The notes under the pieces were generated by a model. It had not been told where the DNA came from. It saw only the letters and a program-made list of their open reading frames with translations, and ran no database searches. The position numbers were made by a program, and so were the translations under genes. DNA of 64,000 nt from contig NZ_AYTO01000041.1 in assembly GCF_000507145.1 (NCBI RefSeq), positions 372,001-436,000 on the forward strand, given 5' to 3'. Origin of the DNA: Bacillus tequilensis KCTC 13622 (GTDB lineage: Bacteria; Bacillota; Bacilli; Bacillales; Bacillaceae). Shown here in pieces: positions 36,939 through 45,879 of this stretch (position 1 is the first letter of the stretch; every line of letters begins with the position of its first letter).

Positions 36939-37784
36939 CTATGAAATTTTATTGGTTAATCGGTACAGATGAAGCGTGAGATAAACCGCTTCCGCCTCAT
37001 GAACTGGTTTCTTCAATGTTTGCTGTAAGATTTTAATCAATTTCCAAGCTGTATTGTAGCATAGCGGATATTCATTTTTCAATAATAACATTAATTTTTC
37101 TGGTTCTTTCGTCGGTTCTTCTTGTTTAATTCTTTCTATTGTATATCTGATATGCCGGATCAGCCGCAAATAGTTGACACTTTCCTTATTCACTTTCATT
37201 TGAAACGCGTCTTCAATCACTTCAACAAGTTGCGCCATCAGCTGCGAATGCTGATTGACTTCAGACAGCGGACGGTTTGTCAAAGCTGAATGGATGTGCA
37301 GGGCGATAAAACCAATCTCCCCTTCCGGAAGGCAGATTCCCGCTTTTTCATTGATCATATCTATGACTTCTATGGCAATTTGGTACTCCTCTGGATAAAG
37401 TGACTGAGTCTCCATTAAAAATGGATTTTTCATATCAAATCCCTGCTGCTGTCTTTTGATCGCAAATGCGATATGGTCTGTCAGCGCAATGTGAATATGT
37501 TCATTTAATGAGTGGTTCGTCCTGTTGCTTATGTGATAAATGACATCGTTTGAAATATCAACGAGCTTTTCATCTACATAGTCAAGGAGCTTTTTATACT
37601 GCTTTTGTTCCTTCTCGTCTTTTAAAATGAACATTTTATCGTAGCCTTTATCTTCAATGACATCATCTTGTTTTTTTCCGAAACCAATACCTTTTCCGAT
37701 TAAAACGACTTCGCTGTATTTATGATGAGAAGCAATTAATACGTTATTATTCAGTACCTTTTTCACTGTGAAGGACCCATTCAC
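36939..37784 (-). CDS. glcT: Transcription antiterminator GlcT
   Basis: BglG-family antiterminator (281 aa) for the ptsGHI transcript. An N-terminal RNA-binding CAT domain (about 1-58: VLNNNVLIASHHKYSEVVLIG and GIGFGKK) is followed by two PTS regulation domains. PRD1 carries HISNRTNHSLNEHIHIAL and PRD2 GFIALHIHSALTNRP, with conserved His residues. PtsG phosphorylates PRD1 and inactivates GlcT when glucose is absent. The GTG at 37784, 9 nt after AAAGGAG, matches the start I recall for B. subtilis. Confidence 0.93.
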   Translation of the reverse strand: MNGSFTVKKVLNNNVLIASHHKYSEVVLIGKGIGFGKKQDDVIEDKGYDKMFILKDEKEQKQYKKLLDYVDEKLVDISNDVIYHISNRTNHSLNEHIHIALTDHIAFAIKRQQQGFDMKNPFLMETQSLYPEEYQIAIEVIDMINEKAGICLPEGEIGFIALHIHSALTNRPLSEVNQHSQLMAQLVEVIEDAFQMKVNKESVNYLRLIRHIRYTIERIKQEEPTKEPEKLMLLLKNEYPLCYNTAWKLIKILQQTLKKPVHEAEAVYLTLHLYRLTNKIS

Positions 37785-37867
37785 GATCCTCAGCTCCTTT
37801 GTCATTCAATACCTCATATCGTACATAACGAACGGAATGCACGTCAAACCTTTTTTCGATGCTTTCA

Positions 37868-38833
37868 CTAAACAGTCGATCTTTCGATGAGACGGTAATC
37901 CAGAACTTTCCTTTCATTCAATTGACCCTGAATTCTTTTTTTCAGCATAGCAAACGCCTGCTTTCCCATTTCCTTTGTCTGAATATCAATCGTTGTGATA
38001 CCAAGCGCTTGGCTGATTTCGTGGTTATCAACGCTTAAGATTGCCAGCTCTTTGGGTACTTTTACTTTATGGGCCCTTGCTTCCAGTAACAGCCCTGCTG
38101 AAACCTGATCATTAGCTACAAAAATAGCCGTCGGCTTTTCCTCCCACTTTTTCCACTTATGAAAAAGCGCCTTCCCGTCATTAATTGTAATCGCTTTCTC
38201 CATCACCCAACCTTCACGAAATACCTCGCCGATCTCTTCCAATGCTTCTTTATAGGCTTTGATTCGAAAATAGCTGTTCATGCCTTTTTTTCTTGCCAGA
38301 CAGATGGCTATTTTTTTGTGCCCTTTGGCAATTAAATAGTCCAAGCCGTACCGGAATGCTTCTTGGTGAGGAATGCTGATCGTTGGGAAACGGCTGATAT
38401 CTGAATTCTGGCATAGCAATATCGGGCCCTCCCATTCCATAAGTTTCTCATCGGCTATCGCCTTTGAGCAAAAAATCAATCCGTCAACCTGGCGCTGCTT
38501 TAATTGGGACAGCGCAAAAATTTCTTTCTGTACATTGTAGTTTGTTTGGAATAAAGAGAGGTGAATTCCGGGTTCCGCTGCTGCATCGGCTATTCCTGCG
38601 ATCAGCTCTGCAAAATAAGGCAGGTTAACCGTCGGCAAGACTACACCAATCATGTTTGAACATCCTTTCGACAAATGTACAGCGTGAATATTTCTCGTGT
38701 ACTCCAATGCTTCCATTGCTTTAAGCACTCGATTTCTTTTGTCTTCACTGACGTAAGGATGATTGTTTATGACTCGGGAAACCGTTGTAACGGAGACACC
38801 GGCTTTTTCAGCAATGTCTTTGATATTAGCCAT
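37868..38833 (-). CDS. ykvZ: LacI-family transcriptional regulator YkvZ
   Basis: A 321-aa regulator with an N-terminal LacI helix-turn-helix (IKDIAEKAGVSVTTVSRVIN, residues 4-23) and a periplasmic-binding-type effector domain. Hinge-helix region around EALEYTRN. Target operon and inducer are unknown. The ATG at 38833 has AGAAGGG 7 nt upstream; a 16-codon upstream extension lacks a ribosome site. It lies just upstream of glcT on the same strand, but a functional link to glucose uptake is not established. Confidence 0.88.
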   Translation of the reverse strand: MANIKDIAEKAGVSVTTVSRVINNHPYVSEDKRNRVLKAMEALEYTRNIHAVHLSKGCSNMIGVVLPTVNLPYFAELIAGIADAAAEPGIHLSLFQTNYNVQKEIFALSQLKQRQVDGLIFCSKAIADEKLMEWEGPILLCQNSDISRFPTISIPHQEAFRYGLDYLIAKGHKKIAICLARKKGMNSYFRIKAYKEALEEIGEVFREGWVMEKAITINDGKALFHKWKKWEEKPTAIFVANDQVSAGLLLEARAHKVKVPKELAILSVDNHEISQALGITTIDIQTKEMGKQAFAMLKKRIQGQLNERKVLDYRLIERSTV

Positions 38834-38937
38834 AGATTCCCTTCTTTCTAAATCCCTTGATCTGGAATGCGTTTCATACAATATGATAAGAGCGTACCAG
38901 ACATATTTTATGTTTTTTGCTGAAAGGAGAAGATCAC

Positions 38938-39063
38938 ATGGGTTTCTTCATTTTAATTGGGTTATGTCTCACTGTTCTAGGCGGCAGCTGTCTTGCTGTG
39001 AAACCTCTCAACCAAAAACATGAAATTAAACCATTTCGAACATTTGATGATTTTTTTATTTAA
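38938..39063 (+). CDS. Uncharacterised 41-aa membrane peptide
   Basis: A 41-codon ORF with a strong AAAGGAG ribosome site. One hydrophobic segment (FFILIGLCLTVLGGSCLAV, residues 3-21) is followed by a short polar tail KPLNQKHEIKPFRTFDDFFI. Its terminator follows directly. Divergent from ykvZ. No family recognised; probably a small inner-membrane protein. Confidence 0.6.
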   Translation: MGFFILIGLCLTVLGGSCLAVKPLNQKHEIKPFRTFDDFFI

Positions 39064-39070
39064 TGAAGAT

Positions 39071-39106
39071 AAAAAAGGACGATGTCGAGAACAAAGTCCT
39101 TTTTTA
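39071..39106. terminator. Bidirectional terminator before ykvY
   Basis: AAAAAAGGAC and GTCCTTTTTT pair around a 15-nt loop, ending both the 41-aa gene and ykvY. Confidence 0.85.
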
Positions 39107-39113
39107 CTTCCTG

Positions 39114-40208
39114 TTACGGCAGTATGATTAATTCCTTCGGATATTGAGTCAGAGCAACCGCTCCGTCCTTTGTTACATGGACGTCATCCTCAATACGCAC
39201 GCCGCCGATCTCAGGCACATAAATCCCCGGTTCGATCGTGTAAACCATGCCTTCCTGCAGCAGTGTATCGTTGGCTTGGCTCATTGATGGGTACTCATGG
39301 ACAGAGATTCCGAGTCCGTGTCCCAGCCGGTGAGGAAAATAATCACCGTAACCTGCCTTTTCAATGATTCCGCGGGCAGTCAAATCCAGATCTCCGATTC
39401 TGACGCCGGGTTTGCTTGCCTCAATCGCGGCTTTTTCCGCTTGAAGCACGGTTTCATAAATATCCTCTTGCTTCGAATTGATGGTTTTATATGCAAACGT
39501 TCTTGTAATATCGGAGCAGTAGCCGTCAAGAATGACACCGAGATCGAATAAAACAAAATCACCCTTCTTCAACGTGGCTGTACCCGGATTTCCGTGAGGC
39601 TGGCCTGATTTCCCCCCGAATAAAACCATTGTGGAGAAAGACATGCCCTGAATTCCTTTTTTCTTCAGTTCATACTCGATTTGAGCGAGCACTTCCACTT
39701 CACTGATCCCTTCGCGCAAAGCGGCTGTGCCGACTTCAACACCATAATCGGCTAGCTTTGCCGCCTCTTTCAGCAAACGAATTTCATTGTCGTCTTTAAT
39801 CAGGCGAAATTGATTGAGTGTTTCTTCTGCTGAAACAAATTGAGCCTCGCCCACTGAATGCTTCAGCTGTTCTGCACGAGAAAGTGAGATTGAATCCTTT
39901 TCTATCGCGAGTTTATGTATGCTGATATTTCGCTTTTTCAAGGCTTTCTCTATCAGCTCCCACGGATTTTCGTGATCTGCATAGCCAATGATTTCATGAT
40001 TCCATCCTGCGTTGCGGGCCTGAGCTGCTTCCATTCCAGGACAGACGAAGAAAGGCTCCTCTTCTTGAAAAATAAATAAACCCATTAATCTTTCATGCGG
40101 CTCCGTGTAGAAACCGGTTAAATAAAAAACATTTTCTTTCGTATGAATAAATGCGGCAGTATGCCCTGCTTCCTTCAGCCATGAAGAGACGCGCTGTATT
40201 CTATTCAC
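39114..40208 (-). CDS. ykvY: M24-family Xaa-Pro dipeptidase YkvY
   Basis: A 364-aa PepQ/PepP-type metallopeptidase. N-terminal creatinase-like domain (1-130) followed by a pita-bread catalytic domain. The metal ligands are visible in VLFDLGVILDGYCSDITRTF (two Asp), HRLGHGLGISVHE (His), MVYTIEPGIY (Glu) and GVRIEDDVHV (Glu). Start is a GTG at 40208 after GGGAGG. Probably cleaves dipeptides with C-terminal proline in the cytoplasm. Confidence 0.9.
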   Translation of the reverse strand: MNRIQRVSSWLKEAGHTAAFIHTKENVFYLTGFYTEPHERLMGLFIFQEEEPFFVCPGMEAAQARNAGWNHEIIGYADHENPWELIEKALKKRNISIHKLAIEKDSISLSRAEQLKHSVGEAQFVSAEETLNQFRLIKDDNEIRLLKEAAKLADYGVEVGTAALREGISEVEVLAQIEYELKKKGIQGMSFSTMVLFGGKSGQPHGNPGTATLKKGDFVLFDLGVILDGYCSDITRTFAYKTINSKQEDIYETVLQAEKAAIEASKPGVRIGDLDLTARGIIEKAGYGDYFPHRLGHGLGISVHEYPSMSQANDTLLQEGMVYTIEPGIYVPEIGGVRIEDDVHVTKDGAVALTQYPKELIILP

Positions 40209-40360
40209 TTCTTGTTCCTCCCTGCCATTTGCAATACATTGTTCTGTCTTTATTGTAACAGGTTTTACGGGTGTTTGCCTTTCGCGGTGCCTTCATTTTG
40301 TTTCCTGCTCCTCTTCCTGTATACTGACAGTAGAGTTCAATCGCAGGGAGTTGTTCCGTT

Positions 40361-40564
40361 TTGCTGATGAATTTTTTCAGACGAAAAGCAGTGATGCTCT
40401 TAACGGTTTTGGGAATTTCCGCTCCTTTTATCGGCATGAAGATGGTCGGCTTTTATTATTACAGCTCTATCATAGGCTGTGCAGCAGGCTTCCTATGCTG
40501 CATCCTCGCTCTTATCATCGTTATGAAAAGATCGGATAAAGACAAAAAAGAAGGAAACGCTTGA
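40361..40564 (+). CDS. Small two-segment membrane protein
   Basis: A 67-aa ORF with two hydrophobic segments (about 10-28 and 31-54; the latter includes GCAAGFLCCILALIIVM) and a charged C-terminus KRSDKDKKEGNA. Start TTG at 40361 with AGGGAG 10 nt upstream; an ATG two codons later is an alternative. A TATACT -10-like element lies at about 40320. It shares a bidirectional terminator with zosA. Function unknown. Confidence 0.65.
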   Translation: MLMNFFRRKAVMLLTVLGISAPFIGMKMVGFYYYSSIIGCAAGFLCCILALIIVMKRSDKDKKEGNA

Positions 40565-40565
40565 T

Positions 40566-40606
40566 ACATAAAAAACCAGCAGCCCTAATGGACTGCTGGT
40601 TTTATT
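40566..40606. terminator. Bidirectional terminator before zosA end
   Basis: AAAACCAGCAG and CTGCTGGTTTT pair around CCCTAATGGA, with T tracts on both strands, serving the small membrane protein and zosA. Confidence 0.88.
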
Positions 40607-42515
40607 TTAGGAGTCTTAACCCGTTTAATATAACTAAAATCGTACTTCCCTCATGGCCGATCACACCAAATGGCAATTCCATCACCTGCAAAAAGTTTGC
40701 ACAAATCAGCAGGCAGATCACTGCTAGAGAAAACACGATATTTTGTTTGATAATCTTGTTCATTTTCCGCGACAAGCGGCACATGTTGACGAGCTTTTTT
40801 AAATCGTTTTGCATGAGGACCATATCAGCGGTTTCAAGAGCAACATCTGTTCCTCCGCCCATTGCAATGCCGACATCCGCTGCTTTGAGTGCCGGCGCAT
40901 CATTGATCCCGTCACCGACCATTGCAATCGTTCCGAATTCTTCTTTTAACCGTTTGATTTCATTCACTTTTTGGTCAGGCAGGCATTCTGCCGCAACAGT
41001 TGTCATTCCGGCTTCATTCGCTATCGCTTGAGCCGTGTCCTCATGATCTCCTGTCAGCATGGCCGTTTTAATCCCAAGCCGGTTCAGTTCTTCCATGACC
41101 TCTTTTGCTTCGGGCCTGATTTGATCTTTCAGTGCGATACAGCCGGCGATTTGATCATCCTTTTTCACAAATACAATCGTGTGGCCGCTTTGAATCACAT
41201 CTGATGCTGTTTGTTTGATAAATTGTGCTGTGATTTCCTCACCGATAAAACCCGCTTTACCAATCTTCCATTTCGCGCCAGAGACTTCTGCCATCACGCC
41301 AAACCCTGATGTTTCTTCTATAGATATATAGCCGGACTGATTCACGCCGCGGCTTTCAGCGTATGTTGTGATCGCTTGAGCGAGCGGATGGCTTGATTGC
41401 GTTTCAATAGCATAGACAGCCTCAAGCACCTCCGTTTCATTGAACCCTTCTGCGATTCTGATCGTCTCAACGGCAGGCTGGCCTTTTGTTACAGTGCCCG
41501 TTTTATCAAAGGCGATCATTTGCACAGAGCCGAGCTGTTCAAGAAAGACGCTTCCTTTTACAAGCATGCCGTTGCGAGCGCCATTTGAAATCAAAGAAAG
41601 CGCTGCTGGCATAATAGAGGCGACAAGCGCACAAGGTGAAGCGACAACCATAAACACCATTGCGCGGTAGAAGGTTTCACTCCAGCTCCAGCCCAGCGCA
41701 AAGTGCGGGACGAATAACAGGAGAGCCACCGCAATTAACACACCTTTAACATAAGCATTTTCAAATCGTTCGATGAAAGCCTGTGCGGGTGAAACACTGT
41801 TTTGCGCAGATTCAACCAGTTTGATAATTTTTCTGAATAACGAATCTTCATTGGCTTTCGTGACACGGACGGTCAAGGAGCCGTTGCGATTCACAGTTCC
41901 CGTAAATACAGCGTCGCCGGTATTTTTTTCTACAGGCATTGATTCACCTGTTAATGCTGACTCATCAAGGCTTGTTGAGCCCGATTCGATGACACCGTCT
42001 GCCGCTACGCGTTCTCCTGGTTTAATCACAATCATGTCACCGGCCTGCAAGTCCGAAACCGGAACTTTTTTGGTTTCGCCATTGACCATCAATGTTGCTT
42101 CTTCAGGCTCAAGCTGCATTAAAGATGTTAAATCTCTGCTGCTTTTATTCATCGTATATGTTTCTAAAGCGCCGCTTAAGGAAAAAATAAATATTAAAAT
42201 AGCACCCTCCGCCCAGTATCCGATCAAGGCTGAGCCTATGGCGGCAAAAATCATTAACAGTTCTACATTCAGCGTTTTGGATTCGAGTGTTTCTTCGATT
42301 CCTTCCTTTGCTTTTGCAAATCCGCCAATCACAAAAGCCAGCAAGTAAAGCGTTACCGAAAATACTGGATGTTCAGATAAGAGCCAGCCTGCCAAAATAA
42401 GCGCGCCTGATACAAGAGCTGCAATAAGCTCCGCATGCTGTGCCCAGTTCTTTTCTCTCTGTTCTGTTTGTAATGGCTCTTGCGGATCACGTTGAACGAT
42501 AACTTCTTCATTCAT
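40602..42515 (-). CDS. zosA: P1B-type zinc-transporting ATPase ZosA (YkvW)
   Basis: A 637-aa heavy-metal P-type ATPase without an N-terminal metal-binding repeat. Eight membrane segments; ion-site motif SPC in VVASPCALVAS (about 295), phosphorylation motif AFDKTGTVTKG (about 335), TGES (about 190) and the hinge GDGINDAPAL (about 562). In B. subtilis ZosA is PerR-repressed, induced by hydrogen peroxide, and imports zinc. A PerR-type box overlaps the promoter region (42657), in agreement. Two other regulatory structures upstream are described separately. Confidence 0.92.
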   Translation of the reverse strand: MNEEVIVQRDPQEPLQTEQREKNWAQHAELIAALVSGALILAGWLLSEHPVFSVTLYLLAFVIGGFAKAKEGIEETLESKTLNVELLMIFAAIGSALIGYWAEGAILIFIFSLSGALETYTMNKSSRDLTSLMQLEPEEATLMVNGETKKVPVSDLQAGDMIVIKPGERVAADGVIESGSTSLDESALTGESMPVEKNTGDAVFTGTVNRNGSLTVRVTKANEDSLFRKIIKLVESAQNSVSPAQAFIERFENAYVKGVLIAVALLLFVPHFALGWSWSETFYRAMVFMVVASPCALVASIMPAALSLISNGARNGMLVKGSVFLEQLGSVQMIAFDKTGTVTKGQPAVETIRIAEGFNETEVLEAVYAIETQSSHPLAQAITTYAESRGVNQSGYISIEETSGFGVMAEVSGAKWKIGKAGFIGEEITAQFIKQTASDVIQSGHTIVFVKKDDQIAGCIALKDQIRPEAKEVMEELNRLGIKTAMLTGDHEDTAQAIANEAGMTTVAAECLPDQKVNEIKRLKEEFGTIAMVGDGINDAPALKAADVGIAMGGGTDVALETADMVLMQNDLKKLVNMCRLSRKMNKIIKQNIVFSLAVICLLICANFLQVMELPFGVIGHEGSTILVILNGLRLLK

Positions 42516-42562
42516 ATCGAATTCTCCTCTCTAATTGAGAACGCAAATCATATTCATTTCTC

Positions 42563-42596
42563 TTATAAAAAACAAAATCGCCGCCCAAAAGGCAGC
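42563..42596 (-). promoter_or_regulatory. Terminator-like hairpin in the zosA leader
   Basis: On the minus strand GCTGCC and GGGCGGC pair around TTTT, followed by GATTTTGTTTTTTATA. It lies between the mapped promoter and the zosA start, so it could attenuate transcription. No partner antiterminator is obvious. Confidence 0.45.
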
Positions 42597-42628
42597 TTGA
42601 TCTCAGTTATTTCTTGATATCTTCCTTT

Positions 42629-42671
42629 ATTATAGCATGCGGGTTGAGAATTTCAATTATAATTATTTTAA
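42629..42671 (-). promoter_or_regulatory. zosA promoter with PerR box
   Basis: TTGAAA (42656-42651) and TATAAT (42634-42629) are 16 bp apart on the minus strand. Immediately upstream, 42657-42671 reads TTATAATTATTTTAA, one or two mismatches from the Per box TTATAATnATTATAA. Confidence 0.78.
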
Positions 42672-42679
42672 TTTCTTTT

Positions 42680-42694
42680 TGATAATAATTATCA
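42680..42694. promoter_or_regulatory. Perfect Fur-type 7-1-7 box upstream of zosA
   Basis: TGATAATAATTATCA is an exact match to the Fur consensus, 8 bp beyond the Per box. Fur, PerR and Zur boxes are related, so the binder could be any of them. Confidence 0.6.
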
Positions 42695-42721
42695 TTAATA
42701 ATTAGCCAATTCTCCACGATA

Positions 42722-42754
42722 TGAAAAAAGCTGAGAGCATATGCTCTCAGCTAT
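42722..42754 (-). terminator. Terminator overlapping the stoA stop
   Basis: AGCTGAGAGCATATGCTCTCAGCT is a 12-bp perfect palindromic stem followed by TTTTTT on the minus strand. Confidence 0.9.
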
Positions 42755-43248
42755 TCTTCCGTCCATTCTCTCAGTTGTTCCGCCGTCATCGGGCCAGTCT
42801 TTGTTTTTTCAATTTCTCCCTTTTCATTCAGCAAAAACGATGTCGGGATTGTGATGATGTGATACTCCTTCATCAATTCTCCTTTTGAATCAAGAACAAT
42901 CGGGAACGTCAGCTTGTTAGCTTTAATAAAGTCTTCAACAGCTTGCTGGTTTTGTTCCGAGTTCACTAAATTCACCGTTATCAGCCTTACGCTGCCTGAT
43001 TGGTGGGCATCATAAAATGATTGGAACTGGGGAAGCTCCTTTTTGCAGGGCGGACACCACGAGGTCCAAAAATGGAGGATGGTTTTTTGCCCTTTATTCG
43101 GAATCGAGATATCCTCCCCTTCTATCGTTTTCATAAGAAAAACAGCAGGAACTGCAGGCTGTTTTTCCTCGGCAGCTGCTGTATCAGGAAACCATGCAAT
43201 CATCACCAATAACAAAAGGGATAAGGTAAGCAAGCGTTTCGTGAACAT
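42751..43248 (-). CDS. stoA: Sporulation thiol-disulfide oxidoreductase StoA (YkvV)
   Basis: A 165-aa membrane-anchored or exported thioredoxin-like protein of the ResA family, needed for cortex synthesis in B. subtilis endospores. Signal/anchor segment at 1-26, then the redox motif SWCPPCKKELP (about 68-78), and cis-Pro loop IPTSFLLNEKG (about 135). It reduces disulfides outside the forespore membrane, with SpoVD as a known partner. Located 49 bp after ykvU in one transcription unit. Confidence 0.92.
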   Translation of the reverse strand: MFTKRLLTLSLLLLVMIAWFPDTAAAEEKQPAVPAVFLMKTIEGEDISIPNKGQKTILHFWTSWCPPCKKELPQFQSFYDAHQSGSVRLITVNLVNSEQNQQAVEDFIKANKLTFPIVLDSKGELMKEYHIITIPTSFLLNEKGEIEKTKTGPMTAEQLREWTEE

Positions 43249-43297
43249 GGAATCTTCCTTTCATGCTTTTCAATTAGCTTGCCCCAGCTTTTCTTTA

Positions 43298-44635
43298 TCA
43301 TCCTTCAATCCGCGGCGTTCTGTTTCCTCCTGTAAGGAAAACAGATACCTGCAGCGCTTTGCAGATCGTGGCATAGTGAAGGCTCGTCAGCAAAATCATG
43401 CCGGTATTCATTCCCAAGATAATCCCGAGCATTTGCAAATTTTCCATTGATCCCAGCACATACATCATACTTAGTGCAACGATATGGCTCCACACATTGT
43501 GATAAAAAGCCTCTTTCACAAACCCCATCCCGATTAAACACGCCTGAAGCGGCATGACAAACAGATGGAAAAGAAAGTATGGCCACAATAGCTGCAAGTA
43601 ATACTGCGCTTCAGGAGAGTGAAAAAAAAGATGTGTGAGAGGTCCCGCAAACTGGAACATGATCCAGACAGCCGGTATGCCGTATCCAAGTGTAATGAAA
43701 ATGGACTGCTTCAGCCTTTTTAGTACGATATCATACTGCGAAAGCGCATAAGCTTCCGAAATACTCGGTATCATGACAACCATTAACGAATGAGCAATAA
43801 AAGCGGGAAACGCCCCTATCGTTACAGCCACTCCGGCCAGCATCCCGTATTGATCGATCGCCGCTGTCCCGGCAACGCCCGCTGCCAAAAGCGCTCCTTT
43901 TACTAAAAAAGGTTCAATCGCGTTGACAACTGCATGGAAAATGCGCAGTCCTGTTGTAGGAATGGAAACGGCAAGCAGTCTTTTTCTCACATCCTTTCCG
44001 CGCAAATGAATGTGCTGCTGACCGGCTACCGCCCGCCTTGCTATGATGAATTGCGAGTATAAATAAACAAGCACGACCACATCACTTACCACTAGGACAA
44101 ACAAGGAAATCAGCACAGCCATGTCCAATTCAAATGAGTACCATTGAAAAAAGAGGAATAAGCACAAGAGCTGGATGATTTTTTTCATCACATTGGCGAT
44201 TGCGATCTTCCCCATTTTCTGCACACCCATAAAGTAGCCTCTGGCAATTGATGTAAAGGCGACAACAGGAATTAAGCCGATGACAATTCCTTTAATAAAC
44301 GGGTGGTATGTATCAAATACCGGAATAAACGGAAGCGCAATACTGGCGGCGGCAGTAGAAAACGCTGTAAAAATGGCTGTCATTCTGAAAGCGTGCCTCA
44401 GCATGCTTTCATGAAGCTTAGGATTGGATTCGGCTATGAATTTAGAAATCGAGATCGGCAGTTCCAGGCTTGCGATGACAATAATTAAAAAGATCGTGGG
44501 CAAAATACTCATGTAAAGCCCCATCCCATGCTCGCCAAGCTCCCGCGCCAAAATCATGTTCACGACAAATTCAAGGCATTCAGCGAAAAAGGCGGCAATA
44601 GATAAAAGAATGATCCCTTTCACAAATCGATTCAT
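43298..44635 (-). CDS. ykvU: SpoVB-like polysaccharide/lipid flippase family protein YkvU
   Basis: A 445-aa protein of about 13-14 hydrophobic segments in the MOP (MATE/PST) superfamily and similar to SpoVB. The N-terminal segment FFAECLEFVVNMILARELGEHGMGLYM is family-typical. It precedes stoA and is a sporulation membrane protein in B. subtilis; the cargo is unknown. I chose the ATG at 44635 with GGGGAG 7 nt upstream; 17 extra upstream codons lack a ribosome site. Confidence 0.88.
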   Translation of the reverse strand: MNRFVKGIILLSIAAFFAECLEFVVNMILARELGEHGMGLYMSILPTIFLIIVIASLELPISISKFIAESNPKLHESMLRHAFRMTAIFTAFSTAAASIALPFIPVFDTYHPFIKGIVIGLIPVVAFTSIARGYFMGVQKMGKIAIANVMKKIIQLLCLFLFFQWYSFELDMAVLISLFVLVVSDVVVLVYLYSQFIIARRAVAGQQHIHLRGKDVRKRLLAVSIPTTGLRIFHAVVNAIEPFLVKGALLAAGVAGTAAIDQYGMLAGVAVTIGAFPAFIAHSLMVVMIPSISEAYALSQYDIVLKRLKQSIFITLGYGIPAVWIMFQFAGPLTHLFFHSPEAQYYLQLLWPYFLFHLFVMPLQACLIGMGFVKEAFYHNVWSHIVALSMMYVLGSMENLQMLGIILGMNTGMILLTSLHYATICKALQVSVFLTGGNRTPRIEG

Positions 44636-44711
44636 GGTGTCTCCCCTTGTCTCTTGTACTACCAACATCATATGAGACAAGTTCAAAAAATATTTTATTT
44701 TTACTCTTTAT

Positions 44712-44757
44712 ATGAAAAAAAGCACAGCTGAGACCATTTGTCTCTTCTATGCTTAGA
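44712..44757 (-). terminator. Terminator of ykvT
   Basis: AAGCATAGAAGAGAC and GTCTCAGCTGTGCTT pair with two internal mismatched steps around AAATG; seven T residues follow on the minus strand. Confidence 0.8.
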
Positions 44758-45382
44758 TGGCAAAAACATGCCTGCCGATTTTTTCTACGGTTTTTCTAGA
44801 ACGAATCCAATTATCTGAAGCTGTTTTCGGATTATAAAAGAATATGGCATCTGTTTCTCTATTTTTTGAGGACATCGCTTCTTTGGCAGCAGCAATCGAT
44901 TCTTTATCAGGCTTTTGATTAATGCTTCCGTTTCCAACCGGTTCAAAGGCGTTTTTCTGATAAATAACCCCTCTTATGGTATCAGGAAACCCTTTTTTCT
45001 CCGTCCTGTTCAGCACAACGCTTGCTACAGCGACCTTGCCCTTATAGGATTCTCCCTTAGCCTCTGCGTGAACCAGACGGGAGAGCAATTCTTTTTCAGA
45101 CGTTGTATATGTCTCTTTCTTTTCAGTTGTTTTATCTGGCTTGTCATTCTCTTTCTTTTCAGTGTGTGCTGATAGCTTGATCGGCTTTATTTTTTTCTGG
45201 TCCTTATCAGCAGACAGTGAAGGGAAAGATTCGTATCTGTCTTTCTCTATATGGGTAAGCCATTTCGCTTCTTCATGTTTTGTCTTCTTTGTGCTCAGTA
45301 GTGAAGCATGTGTATGTTCAATTTTTGCTGCAGGCATGAAACAAAGAAGAAAAACAGCCAGAGCAGTGAATTTCGCCGTCAT
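44753..45382 (-). CDS. ykvT: SleB-like spore cell-wall hydrolase YkvT
   Basis: A 209-aa exported protein: signal peptide (about 1-26), a charged Lys/Glu/Thr-rich linker (about 30-95) and a C-terminal Hydrolase_2 (SleB-type lytic transglycosylase) domain (about 95-209). Diagnostic segments are [20 protein letters not shown] with the catalytic Glu, [15 protein letters not shown], and [17 protein letters not shown]. Unlike SleB it has no clear N-terminal peptidoglycan-binding repeat. It probably acts on spore cortex. Confidence 0.9.
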   Translation of the reverse strand: MTAKFTALAVFLLCFMPAAKIEHTHASLLSTKKTKHEEAKWLTHIEKDRYESFPSLSADKDQKKIKPIKLSAHTEKKENDKPDKTTEKKETYTTSEKELLSRLVHAEAKGESYKGKVAVASVVLNRTEKKGFPDTIRGVIYQKNAFEPVGNGSINQKPDKESIAAAKEAMSSKNRETDAIFFYNPKTASDNWIRSRKTVEKIGRHVFAI

Positions 45383-45654
45383 ACAGTTTCCTCCTTAAAG
45401 TGCTCAAAAAAACACTTTACTACCTTAACAAGAGATCAATACATTTTCACGGAAAAAGATTTTCCAACAATCCCAAGGAGGCACGAGAATGGAATATGCA
45501 GGATAACCGTCTGGTTAATGGAAGGAAAACAACCTATACATTCTATAATTTTTGGAAATACAACACACATTTATCCACTTTTGGTGATTTACAATTTATT
45601 TACGCCTGTTACAGCCGAGTGTAATAAAGGGCTTGGAAGTTGTCATATATGATA
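45383..45654. other. ykvT upstream region
   Basis: About 270 bp between ykvT and the next gene with no supported ORF. Overlapping reading frames here lack ribosome sites. It presumably holds a sporulation promoter for ykvT. Confidence 0.4.
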
Positions 45655-45684
45655 AAAAGGCTTCTCACGGATGAGAAACCTTCA
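45655..45684 (-). terminator. Terminator of the 65-aa gene
   Basis: GGTTTCTCA and TGAGAAGCC pair around TCCG, with TTTTTATC on the minus strand. Confidence 0.88.
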
Positions 45685-45879
45685 GCTTCTTGGCTGTTCT
45701 AAGTATTGAAAGATGACATCTCCGCCTTGCTGGGCAATTCCTCGGAAATGTTTAAAATCAGCTTGTTTAGATAACACGGACCTAAAATCCAGGAAATGCT
45801 CCTTCTGGACTCTCAGTTCGTTTATGGCGCCGGTGCGCAGCTGTTCAATCATTTCTGTTATCTCTTCGGGACGCAACAA
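45682..45879 (-). CDS. Uncharacterised 65-aa protein
   Basis: A 65-codon ORF starting with TTG at 45879, with a very strong GGGGGG site 8 nt upstream and a terminator at its end. It is helical and charged in the first half ([20 protein letters not shown]), with [29 protein letters not shown] after it. Looks like a small conserved Bacillus protein, but I cannot name a family with confidence. Confidence 0.68.
   Translation of the reverse strand: MLRPEEITEMIEQLRTGAINELRVQKEHFLDFRSVLSKQADFKHFRGIAQQGGDVIFQYLEQPRS

Noticed and set aside
41773..42348. 191-codon plus-strand open frame inside zosA
   Set aside because: Antisense shadow of the P-type ATPase gene with no start signals.
45400..45624. 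74-codon plus-strand open frame upstream of the 65-aa gene
   Set aside because: No ribosome site, overlaps other frames and has composition of intergenic DNA.
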